From a bacterium (lineage in GTDB: Bacteria; SZUA-182; SZUA-191; JAJRXT01), in the NCBI GenBank assembly GCA_024276125.1, contig JAJRXT010000018.1, forward strand, positions 1 through 32,761: 32,761 nt of DNA, written 5' to 3'. The notes below the pieces were generated by a model. The model worked only from the letters and a program-made list of their open reading frames with translations, was not told where the DNA came from and searched no databases. Shown piece by piece: positions 23,326 to 30,764 of the stretch. The position numbers and the translations under genes were made by a program. Positions within the stretch are counted from its first letter, which is position 1; each line of letters opens with the position of its first letter.

Positions 23326-23375
23326 AGGTATAAAATCACGATATATATCAAGGTATAAAATACCGATATATGTTA
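23326..23375. promoter_or_regulatory. Tandem 25-bp operator-like repeat between mutM and the XRE regulator
   Basis: AGGTATAAAATCACGATATA TATCA (23326-23350) and AGGTATAAAATACCGATATA TGTTA (23351-23375) agree at 21 of 25 positions, back to back. The second contains the palindrome GGTAT-AAA-ATACC. Its place in the divergent spacer, 208 bp ahead of the regulator ATG, fits a binding site for that regulator, but it is not tested. Confidence 0.55.
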
Positions 23376-23582
23376 CTTTGCTTGCCGGTACAAAAAAACA
23401 AGGCGAGCAGAAAAAGGGAATATTTACCAATAATAATTATCTTTATATGTAGAAGTTCTAGCACAGCCTAAAAAATTCCCAATAAGTAAAATAGTATAAA
23501 TCAAAAAGCCGTGATTGTCGATTGGTTAATATGTAAATCAGTTGCGCAATTACAGGCAACAAACATTAGCAGGAGGTTAATA

Positions 23583-24293
23583 ATGGCCAAATTGGGTGAA
23601 AGAATCAGAAAAATCAGAAAATTAAAAAACATATCTCAGGTGCAGTTAGAAAATAAAACCGGAATTAAACGGGAATATTTATCTAAAATTGAAAACTCGG
23701 AATTAAAGAATCCAACGTATAATACATTACGTAAAATTTGCACGGTACTAGGTATTTCCTTAACCGAGCTGGTACAAACGGAAGAAGAACCGCAATTAAG
23801 GAAAGCGCCTTCATTAACAGTGTTAACGGATACGGAAAATGCCCTGCCGGTCGGCGAGAATATAGCGGCTGAAACATATACTACTATTCCATTGGTAAGT
23901 CATGAAGTGGCGGCTAGGGGAGTCGGTCATATAGACGTAAGAGAAATAGAGCAGTACATACTCCTGTCAACGGGATATTTAGATGCTACCAAGGATAACA
24001 GCAGGTTCCGCTGTGTGAGGATATCTGCTGATGATAATAGTATGTCACCCCTTTTGGAACCGGGATCAATTGTAATTATAGATTCTTATGAAACTGACCC
24101 CCTAAAATTGGATGAAAAATTGGTATTACTCCGTAATGGTGATGAGAGCTGTATAATAAGGCAAATCAGACTTCAGGCAAACCATGTTGTCCTTTTGCCG
24201 CAGAATCTTAAAGAATACAGCCCTCAGGTAATATCTATAGGCAGGAAATCTCAAGTTTTGGGCAAACTCGTTTGCTGTTTGAGAAAATTTTAA
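23583..24293 (+). CDS. XRE-family regulator with S24/LexA-like C-terminal domain
   Basis: 236 aa from ATG at 23583, fixed by AGGAGG 7-12 bp upstream; an earlier frame at 23511 lacks that site. HTH_XRE at about 5-60 (RIRKIRKLKNISQVQLENKT, IKREYLSKIENSE). Residues about 145-235 resemble the S24 peptidase fold: Ser153 in DDNSMSPLLEPGSIVIID. The usual Lys is not found: the expected VVKRL-type segment reads SCIIRQIRL, and there is no Ala-Gly cleavage site in the linker. Self-cleavage is therefore doubtful. Similar to phage-type or stress regulators. Confidence 0.85.
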   Translation: MAKLGERIRKIRKLKNISQVQLENKTGIKREYLSKIENSELKNPTYNTLRKICTVLGISLTELVQTEEEPQLRKAPSLTVLTDTENALPVGENIAAETYTTIPLVSHEVAARGVGHIDVREIEQYILLSTGYLDATKDNSRFRCVRISADDNSMSPLLEPGSIVIIDSYETDPLKLDEKLVLLRNGDESCIIRQIRLQANHVVLLPQNLKEYSPQVISIGRKSQVLGKLVCCLRKF

Positions 24294-24442
24294 CCGGAAT
24301 ATGACTTTACAGCATTGTGGGCAGCGGACTATCTTTTGTAGCTGCCGACCTTTGGATCAGCCGTGGCAGGCGGGTTTAAAAACCCGTTGCTGCAAATGTA
24401 TTAAATGGGATTAAGTCTTTGATTTAGGATAGTTGATTTAAG

Positions 24443-24670
24443 ATGATAGCCTTTGGAGAAACAGTTAATTCATTAAAATGGTTGTTTGTGATGACTGAGG
24501 CGGCTTTCATTTCTATTTTGGTGATAGTCAATTGGTTTATAAACAGTCTTTATCAGTTACCGGCAAAAAAAACGAAAAAAACTGGTAATTGGTTCTTTGT
24601 CAGCTTGGGAGTAGGTTTAGCGCTTGGTTGTTGGGGATATTATTTTATTTTCTTAAATTTAGTTGTTTAA
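24443..24670 (+). CDS. Small two-helix membrane protein, unknown
   Basis: 75 aa. Two hydrophobic segments: WLFVMTEAAFISILVIVNWF (about 13-32) and FVSLGVGLALGCWGYYFIFL (about 52-71) joined by a Lys-rich loop (KKTKKTG). No signal cleavage site. No family recognised. Weak Shine-Dalgarno. Upstream gap 24294-24442 has a GGCGGGTTTAAAAACCCG short palindrome. Confidence 0.5.
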   Translation: MIAFGETVNSLKWLFVMTEAAFISILVIVNWFINSLYQLPAKKTKKTGNWFFVSLGVGLALGCWGYYFIFLNLVV

Positions 24671-24710
24671 CCTGATGTTTGGGAATCTCAAACATGCTTG
24701 TTGTTATTTA

Positions 24711-24735
24711 TGTTTCGGGGCGTTCTGCCCCGGAA
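24711..24735. repeat. TTTCGGGG hairpin
   Basis: TGTTTCGGGGCG ... TGCCCCGGAAC. TTTCGG-family hairpin with one mismatch, just after the small membrane protein gene. Confidence 0.7.
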
Positions 24736-24835
24736 CTGGGTAACATATTGTAATTGAGCGTTAGACATGCTGAAATACAAAGGCTGGCTAAACACAGTAT
24801 GAATTAATATATAAAGGGATAAAGCAGTGTTAACA

Positions 24836-24994
24836 ATGGATCTTAGAGATATAAGAGAAAGCATCTTGCAGCCGTTAAATGAGATTTTGTTATTATCATA
24901 TGGCACAGATGTTTACCGTCAGATTCTGGTAAATATCGAACATATTATAAATGAGCTGGAACAACAGCACAAACAAAATTCTCAGTGGCAATAA
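24836..24994 (+). CDS. Possible small ORF, 52 aa
   Basis: ATG at 24836 (or GTG at 24827) to TAA at 24992-24994. Protein MDLRDIRESILQPLNEILLL then SYGTDVYRQILVNIEHII NELEQQHKQ: amphipathic helical, plausible. It is preceded by AAAGGGAT about 15 bp upstream. No homology recognised; it could be chance in AT-rich DNA. Confidence 0.4.
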   Translation: MDLRDIRESILQPLNEILLLSYGTDVYRQILVNIEHIINELEQQHKQNSQWQ

Positions 24995-25478
24995 GAAAAC
25001 AACGCGTTAAGATAATTCTCTTATTCGGCCAATTTATTCATGAATAAACAATAGCTTCAATTTGTATTGCAGCTTTATTTCTTTGTTACATCGACAGACG
25101 GTATGTTTTTTAAAGCTGTCCTGTTTTTAAGAATCTAATCCCCATGTAAGCCATTCAATCTTTTCTTCTTTTGTTATACAACCATTTCCGTTGTAAAAAT
25201 AAATAAAAAAACTTCATAACTTAAATCGTATTCTTGCTCCCATATTGCAAATATTAACCGGCTGTGCTAATCTAATATTCATTAAATTAACCTGAGTTTT
25301 TGTGGTGTCGGATTCTAAAAATCAGACACCTGTCAGAGCGGTCGGATTTTTAGGATACTAACCGCACATAAATGTTATTATAGATCAATTAATTGATACA
25401 AATATCCTGTAGGGGAGGAGTTTATCACCACTGCCGTTAAGTTAAGCTTTATACTATAATGAAAAGCTTTTCTTAGCC

Positions 25479-25564
25479 TGTCATTCTGAGGCCGGAGGCC
25501 GAAGAATCTGTAAGCATACGTGAACGGGAGATTCTTCACTGCGCTTCGCTTCATTCAGAATGAC
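25479..25564. repeat. GTCATTCTGA palindromic repeat, copy 5
   Basis: From TGTCATTCTGAGGCC to TTCATTCAGAATGACA with GGAGGCCGAAGAATCTG and AGATTCTTCACTGCGCTTCG arms. Confidence 0.88.
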
Positions 25565-25573
25565 ACGCATGCG

Positions 25574-25770
25574 GGGGGAGATTCTTCACTCCACTTCGTT
25601 TCGAGGTTGCGTCACAATTGCTTATAACCTGAAAAATGCTCTCAACCTGTCATTCCTGCGGAGGCAGGAATCCAGCCTTTTCAATGAGTTATGGATTCCT
25701 GCTTCCGCAGAAATGACAGGAAAAAATCGATTTTTCTGGTTGTGATACAGTCGTTTCGTTCAGAATGACA
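25574..25770. repeat. GTCATTCTGA-family half copy, interrupted by an insertion
   Basis: GGAGATTCTTCACTCCACTT CGTTTCG (to 25603), then an insertion, then TCGTTTCGTTCAGAATGACA (25751-25770). Removing 25604-25751 less one copy of TCGTTTCG gives exactly the complement of copy 3's left arm (9265-9300). It abuts copy 5 through CGCATGCGGGG. Confidence 0.85.
25604..25750. mobile_element. 147-bp non-autonomous insertion with 8-bp target duplication
   Basis: Bounded by TCGTTTCG on both sides (25596-25603 and 25751-25758). Imperfect inverted ends: GCGTCACAA and CCTGAAAAAT at the left, and the complement of the right end TGTATCACAACCAGAAAAAT. The centre holds another widespread palindrome, CTGTCATTCCTGCGGAGGCA ... 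CTTCCGCAGAAATGACAG (25647-25719). No coding capacity. Transposase must act in trans. Confidence 0.78.
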
Positions 25771-25806
25771 ATTTCCTTAACTTAATGGCAGTGGAGTTTA
25801 TCACCT

Positions 25807-25858
25807 CCCAAATCACGGGCTTAGGACAGGGTCACAAACCCACGCTGTAAGCCCCTAC
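25807..25858. repeat. CCCAAATCACGGGC repeat, copy A
   Basis: CCCAAATCACGGGCTTAGGA CAGGGTCACAAACCCACGCT; second copy at 30641-30689 with GGGGACAGGGTCGCAAACCC in the same order and a shared GCCCCTA end. Confidence 0.75.
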
Positions 25859-25992
25859 AGAGCAAAATCTATCTTTCGGTATAGTCTTCTCATGCTATGT
25901 TGGTATGTCTCATGCCGAAACATACGAGCCGGCGGCCGACTTAAAAGTCGGCGGCTACGTTTGCATCAAAATGTAGAAGCCGGTACTCGATA

Positions 25993-26016
25993 TTTTGGCT
26001 TGTCCTCAAGCCGAAA
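25993..26016. repeat. TTTTGGCTTGTCC hairpin
   Basis: TTTTGGCTTG / CAAGCCGAAA around TCCT. Preceded by ACTCGATA, so it also resembles the CTCGAT-TTTCGGCTTGTC direct repeats at 3445 and 5053. A longer related imperfect hairpin lies at 25872-25915. Confidence 0.7.
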
Positions 26017-26169
26017 CTGTTAAAGGCGCCCTTTGGTGAATACAAACCGAAATATCAAAACATCAAAACAAACAATATGGCATTATAAGCTTTCAGAAAA
26101 TTTATTACTTAATATTATAATAATATTAACATTAGGCAGTTAAAATTAAACCATAAAGGTGAAACGCTA

Positions 26170-27596
26170 ATGTCAGAAACCCCAACCCCTTCTCCCAAAA
26201 AGCAGGTAAGTAAAACCCCGCGCCAGAAGATGCCCAAACAGGACCCCAGCATAATAGCAAGAAATTTCGACGAGGTAGCCTTGGGCTACACCGAAGAATT
26301 AGCTATGACTGAGGCCAGAAGATGTATTCAGTGCAAAAAAAGCCTTGTACTAATGGCTGCCCTGTACAAATTGATATTCCGGCATTTGTCGGCTTGATTG
26401 CAGAAGGTGATTTTAGAGGCGCAGGACGCAAACTAAAAGAGCAAAACAGTCTGCCGGCTATCTGTGGACGGGTCTGTCCTCAGGAGGAGCAATGCGAGAA
26501 ATTTTGCACCCTTGGAATTAAGGGCGAGTCTGTGGCTATAGGGCGCTTGGAGCGTTTTGCCGCAGATTTTGTGGCGTCTCTCGGTCAGGAGGAAACCCCT
26601 CCTGTCGCCAGCCCTACCGATAAAAAAGTTGCTGTAGTCGGCTCCGGTCCGTCGGGGCTGACTGTTGCGGGTGAATTGGCTAAATTGGGGCATAGCGTTA
26701 CCATATTTGAAGCGCTGCACAAAGCAGGCGGGGTGCTGGTATATGGTATCCCGGAATTTAGGCTGCCTAAACAGATCGTTCAGCGGGAAGTCGATTATGT
26801 ATCTAAATTGGGCGTTGATATCCGTACCAATTTTGTGGTAGGTAAAACCGCAACTGTAGATGAGCTGATGACTGAAGAGGGTTATCAGGCTGTCTTTTTG
26901 GGTAATGGCGCAGGTTTGCCGTATTTTATGAATATATCCGGCGAGAATCTAAACGGCGTTTATTCGACTAATGAATTCTTAACTCGCGTTAATTTAATGA
27001 AGGCTTATCTTTTCCCCCAATATGATACTCCTATAAAATGCGGCAGGAGGGTTGCAGTCGTTGGCGGGGGCAATGTAGCCATGGATTCTGCTAGAACAGC
27101 GCTGCGCTTAGGCGCGCGAGAGGTTTATATCGTCTATCGCCGCGCTGAAGAACAAATGCCGGCCCGTAATGAAGAGATAGAAAATGCAAAGCAAGAGGGC
27201 GTACAATTTCACTTATTGACCAATCCGACGGCCATTTTAGGCGATAAATGCAGTTGGGTTAAAACTATCAAATGCCAGCGTATGGAACTTGGAGAACCCG
27301 ATGATTCTGGTCGCCGCCGCCCCGTTCCGATTGCCGGCTCAAAATTTGAGTTAGCGGTAGACACTGTAATTATCGCTGTAGGAAACGGCGCAAATCCGAT
27401 AGTTGCTTCTACTACCAGCAATCTTAAAACCAATGAACGAGGCTATATCGTCGCTGATGATAAAACCGGTAAAACCTCCAGATGCGAAATATTTGCCGGC
27501 GGTGATATTGTAACCGGAGCCGCTACGGTTATTTTGGCTATGGGCGCCGGTAAACGCGCCGCTGTGACTATTGATGATTACCTTAGGAATAAATAG
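26170..27596 (+). CDS. NADPH-dependent glutamate synthase small-chain / NfnB-like flavoprotein, frameshifted in an A7 run
   Basis: Read in one frame the protein stops at residue 75 after RRCIQCKKSLVL; the remaining 420 residues are in the -1 frame. Shifting back one base at the A7 run (26335-26341) restores CIQCKKKPCTNGCPVQIDIP, the C-x2-C-x4-C-x3-CP iron-sulfur motif expected there. Then come CGRVCPQEEQCEKFC, FAD-binding KKVAVVGSGPSGLTVAGELA, and NADP-binding RRVAVVGGGNVAMDSARTAL. Restored length about 475 aa, right for GltA/NfnB/SudA. No NfnA or large GltB neighbour. The shift may be mutation, base error, or slippage on A7; see findings. Confidence 0.85.
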
Positions 27597-27599
27597 TTT

Positions 27600-27803
27600 A
27601 TGAAAATAAGAGTAATATTGGAAGCCTCATCTGAGGGGGGGTACACAGTATATGTTCCGTCCCTGCCGGGTTGTATTAGCGAAGGCGATAGCGAACAAGA
27701 GGCTCTAAATAATATCAAGGAAGCTATTGAACTTTATTTGGAGCCGGTTGAGGATGAGTCATATCTTACAGAAGAATCATTAATCAGAGAGATCGCTATA
27801 TGA
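27600..27803 (+). CDS. hicB: HicB-family antitoxin
   Basis: 67 aa. KIRVILEASSEGGYTVYVPS LPGCISEGDSEQEALNNIKE is the HicB pattern (degenerate RNase H fold). 4-bp overlap with hicA downstream. Starts 3 bp after the flavoprotein stop, so it may be read from the same transcript. No DNA-binding tail visible. Confidence 0.9.
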   Translation: MKIRVILEASSEGGYTVYVPSLPGCISEGDSEQEALNNIKEAIELYLEPVEDESYLTEESLIREIAI

Positions 27804-28027
27804 ATCGCCTGCCAAGCCTTTCATATGTTAGGGTGATAAATGCTTTGCAACGGGCTGGATTCATAGTTGTAAGACAGCGGGGAAGTCATATAAGGCTTCA
27901 AAAAAGAACGGCCTTTGAGGTATTGAAAATAACTGTGCCCGCCCACAAACCGGTAAAGAAAACTACATTAAATAAAATCATTAAGGAAGCTAAGTTAACT
28001 GTAGATGAATTTAAGAGCTATGTTTAG
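27800..28027 (+). CDS. hicA: HicA-family mRNA interferase toxin
   Basis: 75 aa. dsRBD-like HicA with VINALQRAGFIVVRQRGSHI, where catalytic His30 lies in the conserved GSH. Ends KEAKLTVDEFKSYV. HicA cleaves mRNA and is blocked by HicB. Order here is hicB-hicA. No defect seen, so the toxin may be active. Confidence 0.92.
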   Translation: MNRLPSLSYVRVINALQRAGFIVVRQRGSHIRLQKRTAFEVLKITVPAHKPVKKTTLNKIIKEAKLTVDEFKSYV

Positions 28028-28064
28028 CTGAAAAATAAATACATTTTTAATGTTTGAGGAGAAT

Positions 28065-29099
28065 ATGTTAAGTACAATAGAATGGAAAAACGATAATGTT
28101 GTAATGATTGACCAGACTCTTCTGCCTACGCAGGAGATTTTTGTAACTTGCAGCGATTATAAGCAGGTAGCCGACGCTATTTTCAGCATGAAAATAAGGG
28201 GCGCTCCGGCTATTGGCGTTGCTGCCGCTATGGGGGTTGCAATCGGCGCCGTAAAATCAACAGCCGGTAATACTGCCGCTCTTCTAGCCGAATTGGATGA
28301 TATCTGCGATGTAATCGGCGCTACGCGTCCTACTGCGGTCAATTTGTTTTGGGCGATAAAACAAATGAAAAATTTGGCTTATGATAATGCCTCATTATCA
28401 GTCAGCCAATTAAAAAATGTACTCAAAAATCGCGCTATAGAAATCTGCGCTCAGGATATCAGCATAAATAAGGCTATGGGTAAAAACGGCGCCCAATTTA
28501 TAAAAGACGGCGATTGTATATTAACTCATTGTAATGCCGGAGCTTTAGCTACAGCCGGTTATGGTACGGCATTGGGCGTGATTCGGGCAGCTCATGAGCA
28601 GGGTAAACATATTGAAGTAATGGCCGATGAGACTCGTCCTTTTTTACAAGGCGCGCGTCTTACAGCTTGGGAGCTTAAATACGACGGCATTCCGGTAACT
28701 TTAATTACCGATAATATGGCCGGTTATTTTATGAAAAAAGGAAAAATTGATTTGGTGGTGGTAGGCGCCGACAGGATTGCCGCAAATGGAGATGCGGCTA
28801 ATAAAATCGGTACATATTCCGTGGCTGTACTGGCCAAAGAACATAATATACCATTTTATGTAGCCGCCCCAATTGCTACTTTGGATTTATCGCTTTCAAG
28901 CGGCGAGCAAATTCCAATAGAAGAGCGTTCTACAGACGAGGTAACGCATATAGCAGGCAAAGCAATAGCGCCGGAGGGTATAAAGGTCGCCAATCCAGCC
29001 TTTGATGTAACGCCTGCTTCATATATAACCGCTATTATTACTGAAAAAGGCGTAGCTCAAGGTAATTATAAGGAAAACTTGAAATTACTAGCCACATAA
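28065..29099 (+). CDS. mtnA: S-methyl-5-thioribose-1-phosphate isomerase
   Basis: 344 aa from ATG at 28065, where the family opens MLSTIEWK and GAGGAG lies just upstream; an earlier ATG at 28050 is less likely. Motifs: [19 protein letters not shown], the catalytic Cys in [18 protein letters not shown], and Asp in [20 protein letters not shown]. Converts methylthioribose 1-phosphate to the ribulose form in methionine salvage. No other mtn genes nearby. Some archaea and bacteria use this family for ribose 1,5-bisphosphate, but the TAGYGTALG context fits MtnA. Confidence 0.93.
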   Translation: MLSTIEWKNDNVVMIDQTLLPTQEIFVTCSDYKQVADAIFSMKIRGAPAIGVAAAMGVAIGAVKSTAGNTAALLAELDDICDVIGATRPTAVNLFWAIKQMKNLAYDNASLSVSQLKNVLKNRAIEICAQDISINKAMGKNGAQFIKDGDCILTHCNAGALATAGYGTALGVIRAAHEQGKHIEVMADETRPFLQGARLTAWELKYDGIPVTLITDNMAGYFMKKGKIDLVVVGADRIAANGDAANKIGTYSVAVLAKEHNIPFYVAAPIATLDLSLSSGEQIPIEERSTDEVTHIAGKAIAPEGIKVANPAFDVTPASYITAIITEKGVAQGNYKENLKLLAT

Positions 29100-29114
29100 G
29101 CTGAGGTGAATCAT

Positions 29115-30518
29115 ATGAGTTCTGAAAGTGTTAAGTCTAATGATCTTGTAGTAGCTATTTTAGCCGCGGGTGAAGGTACGCGGATGAAATCAAAATATCC
29201 CAAGGTTTTACATCCTCTTGCCGGTATGCCTATGATTAATTATGTTTTGGATATTGCCTTATCATTAAACGCTCAAAAGATTCTGGTGGTGGTAGGGCAC
29301 AAAGCAGAGCAAGTCAAACAGGGTTTAGCTGGTTATAATATAGAATTTGTTATGCAGCCGGAACAACTTGGTACCGGCGATGCAGTAAGACGCGTAAAAG
29401 AACATTTGGGAGATTTTGAAGGGAATATATTGATTTTAAATGCGGATGTTCCATTGATTAGCCGCGAAACACTTTTGGATCTGGTAAATCAGCATGGACA
29501 ATGCCCTATTACTATGCTAACCACCAAATTAGATAATCCAACCGGTTATGGTAGAATCATACGCGATTCATATGGAGATGTCCGCGGTATTGTAGAGGAA
29601 AAAGACGCCTCTTCCGCTCAGAAAAAAGTAAAAGAAATTTGCAGCGGAATTTATTGTTTTCAGGCTGCATACCTATTTGATGCGCTCAGCCGGCTTACCA
29701 CCAATAATGCGCAAGGTGAATATTACTTAACGGACGTAATCGGTATATTCAGACGCAAGGGTATTCCTATTCATACGCATTGTACGGAAAATTCTATGGA
29801 AGTGTTGGGAATAAACGATCGTGTACAAATGGCTAAGGCCAGCAAGTTTATCCGGCAGGAAATATTAAAACGCCTAATGCGCAATGGCGTAACCATTATT
29901 GATCCGCAAAATACATACATTGATTATCGGACAACTATTGGACGCGATACTATTATTGAGCCTACTGTCATGATTTGCGGTAAGTGTGTTATTGGCGAGG
30001 ATTGCCATATTGGTCCTTTTACGGTAATAAAGGACAGCCAATTGCAAGACGGCGTAACTGTACAGAACTCGTGCAGCATTGACCAAAGCATTATAAAGGA
30101 AAACGCCGCAATCGGACCATTTGCGCGTATTCGTCCCGAATCTGTAATTGAGGAAGGCGCGCGTATCGGAAATTTTGTAGAAACCAAAAAAACTACTGTT
30201 GGTAAGGGTTCCAAGGTAAGTCATTTAACTTATTTGGGCGATGCTGTTTTAGGTGAGGGAGTCAATATCGGCGCCGGTACTATTACCTGTAATTATGACG
30301 GAGATAAAAAACACAAAACCACCATTAAAGACGGAGTATTTGTAGGCTCAGGCAGTCAATTGGTAGCTCCGGTTACAGTAGGTGAAAAATCTTATATTGG
30401 GGCAGGCTCCACCATTACTCAGGATGTTCCCGCCTATTCTCTAGCCCTAACCCGCGCAAAAGAAACCCAAAAACCCAAGTGGGTAAAACGCAGGAAAAAA
30501 GATAAACCTAAAGAATGA
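29115..30518 (+). CDS. glmU: Bifunctional UDP-N-acetylglucosamine pyrophosphorylase / glucosamine-1-phosphate acetyltransferase
   Basis: 467 aa from ATG at 29115 (GAGGTG 6 bp upstream; a GTG at 29106 falls in that site). N-terminal uridyltransferase: LAAGEGTRMKSKYPKVLHPL at about 14-33, EQLGTGDAV, and LNADVPL. C-terminal left-handed beta-helix acetyltransferase with hexapeptide repeats: IGPFARIRPESVIEEGARIG, NFVETKKTTVGKGSKVSHLT, NIGAGTITCNYDGDKKHKT. Makes UDP-GlcNAc for peptidoglycan and surface glycans. Located 15 bp after mtnA stop, co-transcribed. Confidence 0.96.
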   Translation: MSSESVKSNDLVVAILAAGEGTRMKSKYPKVLHPLAGMPMINYVLDIALSLNAQKILVVVGHKAEQVKQGLAGYNIEFVMQPEQLGTGDAVRRVKEHLGDFEGNILILNADVPLISRETLLDLVNQHGQCPITMLTTKLDNPTGYGRIIRDSYGDVRGIVEEKDASSAQKKVKEICSGIYCFQAAYLFDALSRLTTNNAQGEYYLTDVIGIFRRKGIPIHTHCTENSMEVLGINDRVQMAKASKFIRQEILKRLMRNGVTIIDPQNTYIDYRTTIGRDTIIEPTVMICGKCVIGEDCHIGPFTVIKDSQLQDGVTVQNSCSIDQSIIKENAAIGPFARIRPESVIEEGARIGNFVETKKTTVGKGSKVSHLTYLGDAVLGEGVNIGAGTITCNYDGDKKHKTTIKDGVFVGSGSQLVAPVTVGEKSYIGAGSTITQDVPAYSLALTRAKETQKPKWVKRRKKDKPKE

Positions 30519-30558
30519 ACATGTAGATGCGGGTTTTTAAACCCGCCCTCTATGTTAT

Positions 30559-30689
30559 GTTTCGGGATGTCTCATTCCGAAACCGGATACAATGTATGCA
30601 AAAGCAGCCTATGTTTCGGGGTGGGACACCTCGAAACATACCCAAATCACGGGCGGGGACAGGGTCGCAAACCCACGCCGCCGCCCCTA
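30559..30689. repeat. Two TTTCGG hairpins plus CCCAAATCACGGGC repeat, copy B
   Basis: Hairpins at 30559-30583 (GTTTCGGGATGTCTCATTCC GAAAC) and 30610-30640 (TATGTTTCGGGGTGGGACAC CTCGAAACATA), then 30641-30689 repeating the CCCAAATCACGGGC family. The CGGGTTTTTAAACCCG palindrome at 30530-30546 precedes them. Fills the gap between glmU and the glycosyltransferase. Confidence 0.78.
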
Positions 30690-30764
30690 TACTAAAGTTG
30701 CATCAACTACCTGATAGGTAATAACATTTTAGGCTTCTTATTTACTACTCGGTAAACCAAAACA

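Larger units (their letters stand above)
25429..25793. repeat. Outer inverted repeat enclosing the MITE block
   Basis: CACTGCCGTTAAGTTAAG (25429-25446) and its complement CTTAACTTAATGGCAGTG (25776-25793) match at 17 of 18 positions. Both arms are flanked by AGTTTATCACC in direct orientation. Between them lie two copies of the GTCATTCTGA repeat, one of them itself interrupted. Confidence 0.75.
24995..26169. other. Gene-free, repeat-dense region upstream of the NfnB-like gene
   Basis: About 1.2 kb with no convincing gene. Holds a hairpin at 25315-25353 (CTAAAAATCAGAC / GTCGGATTTTTAG), a composite inverted-repeat block 25411-25808, a CCCAAATCACGGGC repeat at 25807-25858 and TTTCGG hairpins to 26016. 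The first 300 bp show nothing recognisable. A short minus-strand frame with WLTWGLDS looks protein-like but has no start and is not called. Confidence 0.6.

Noticed and set aside
23583-24293. Naming the XRE-S24 protein LexA
   Set aside because: XRE-type HTH, missing Lys and no Ala-Gly cleavage site.
25560-25745. Plus-strand 61-codon frame
   Set aside because: Lies wholly in palindromic repeats and the 147-bp insertion.
26322-26337. Separate gene starting at ATG 26322
   Set aside because: That start would omit the first two Cys of the iron-sulfur motif; the upstream frame carries them, so one frameshifted gene fits better.
29874-30224. Minus-strand frames opposite glmU
   Set aside because: Shadow of the hexapeptide repeat region.
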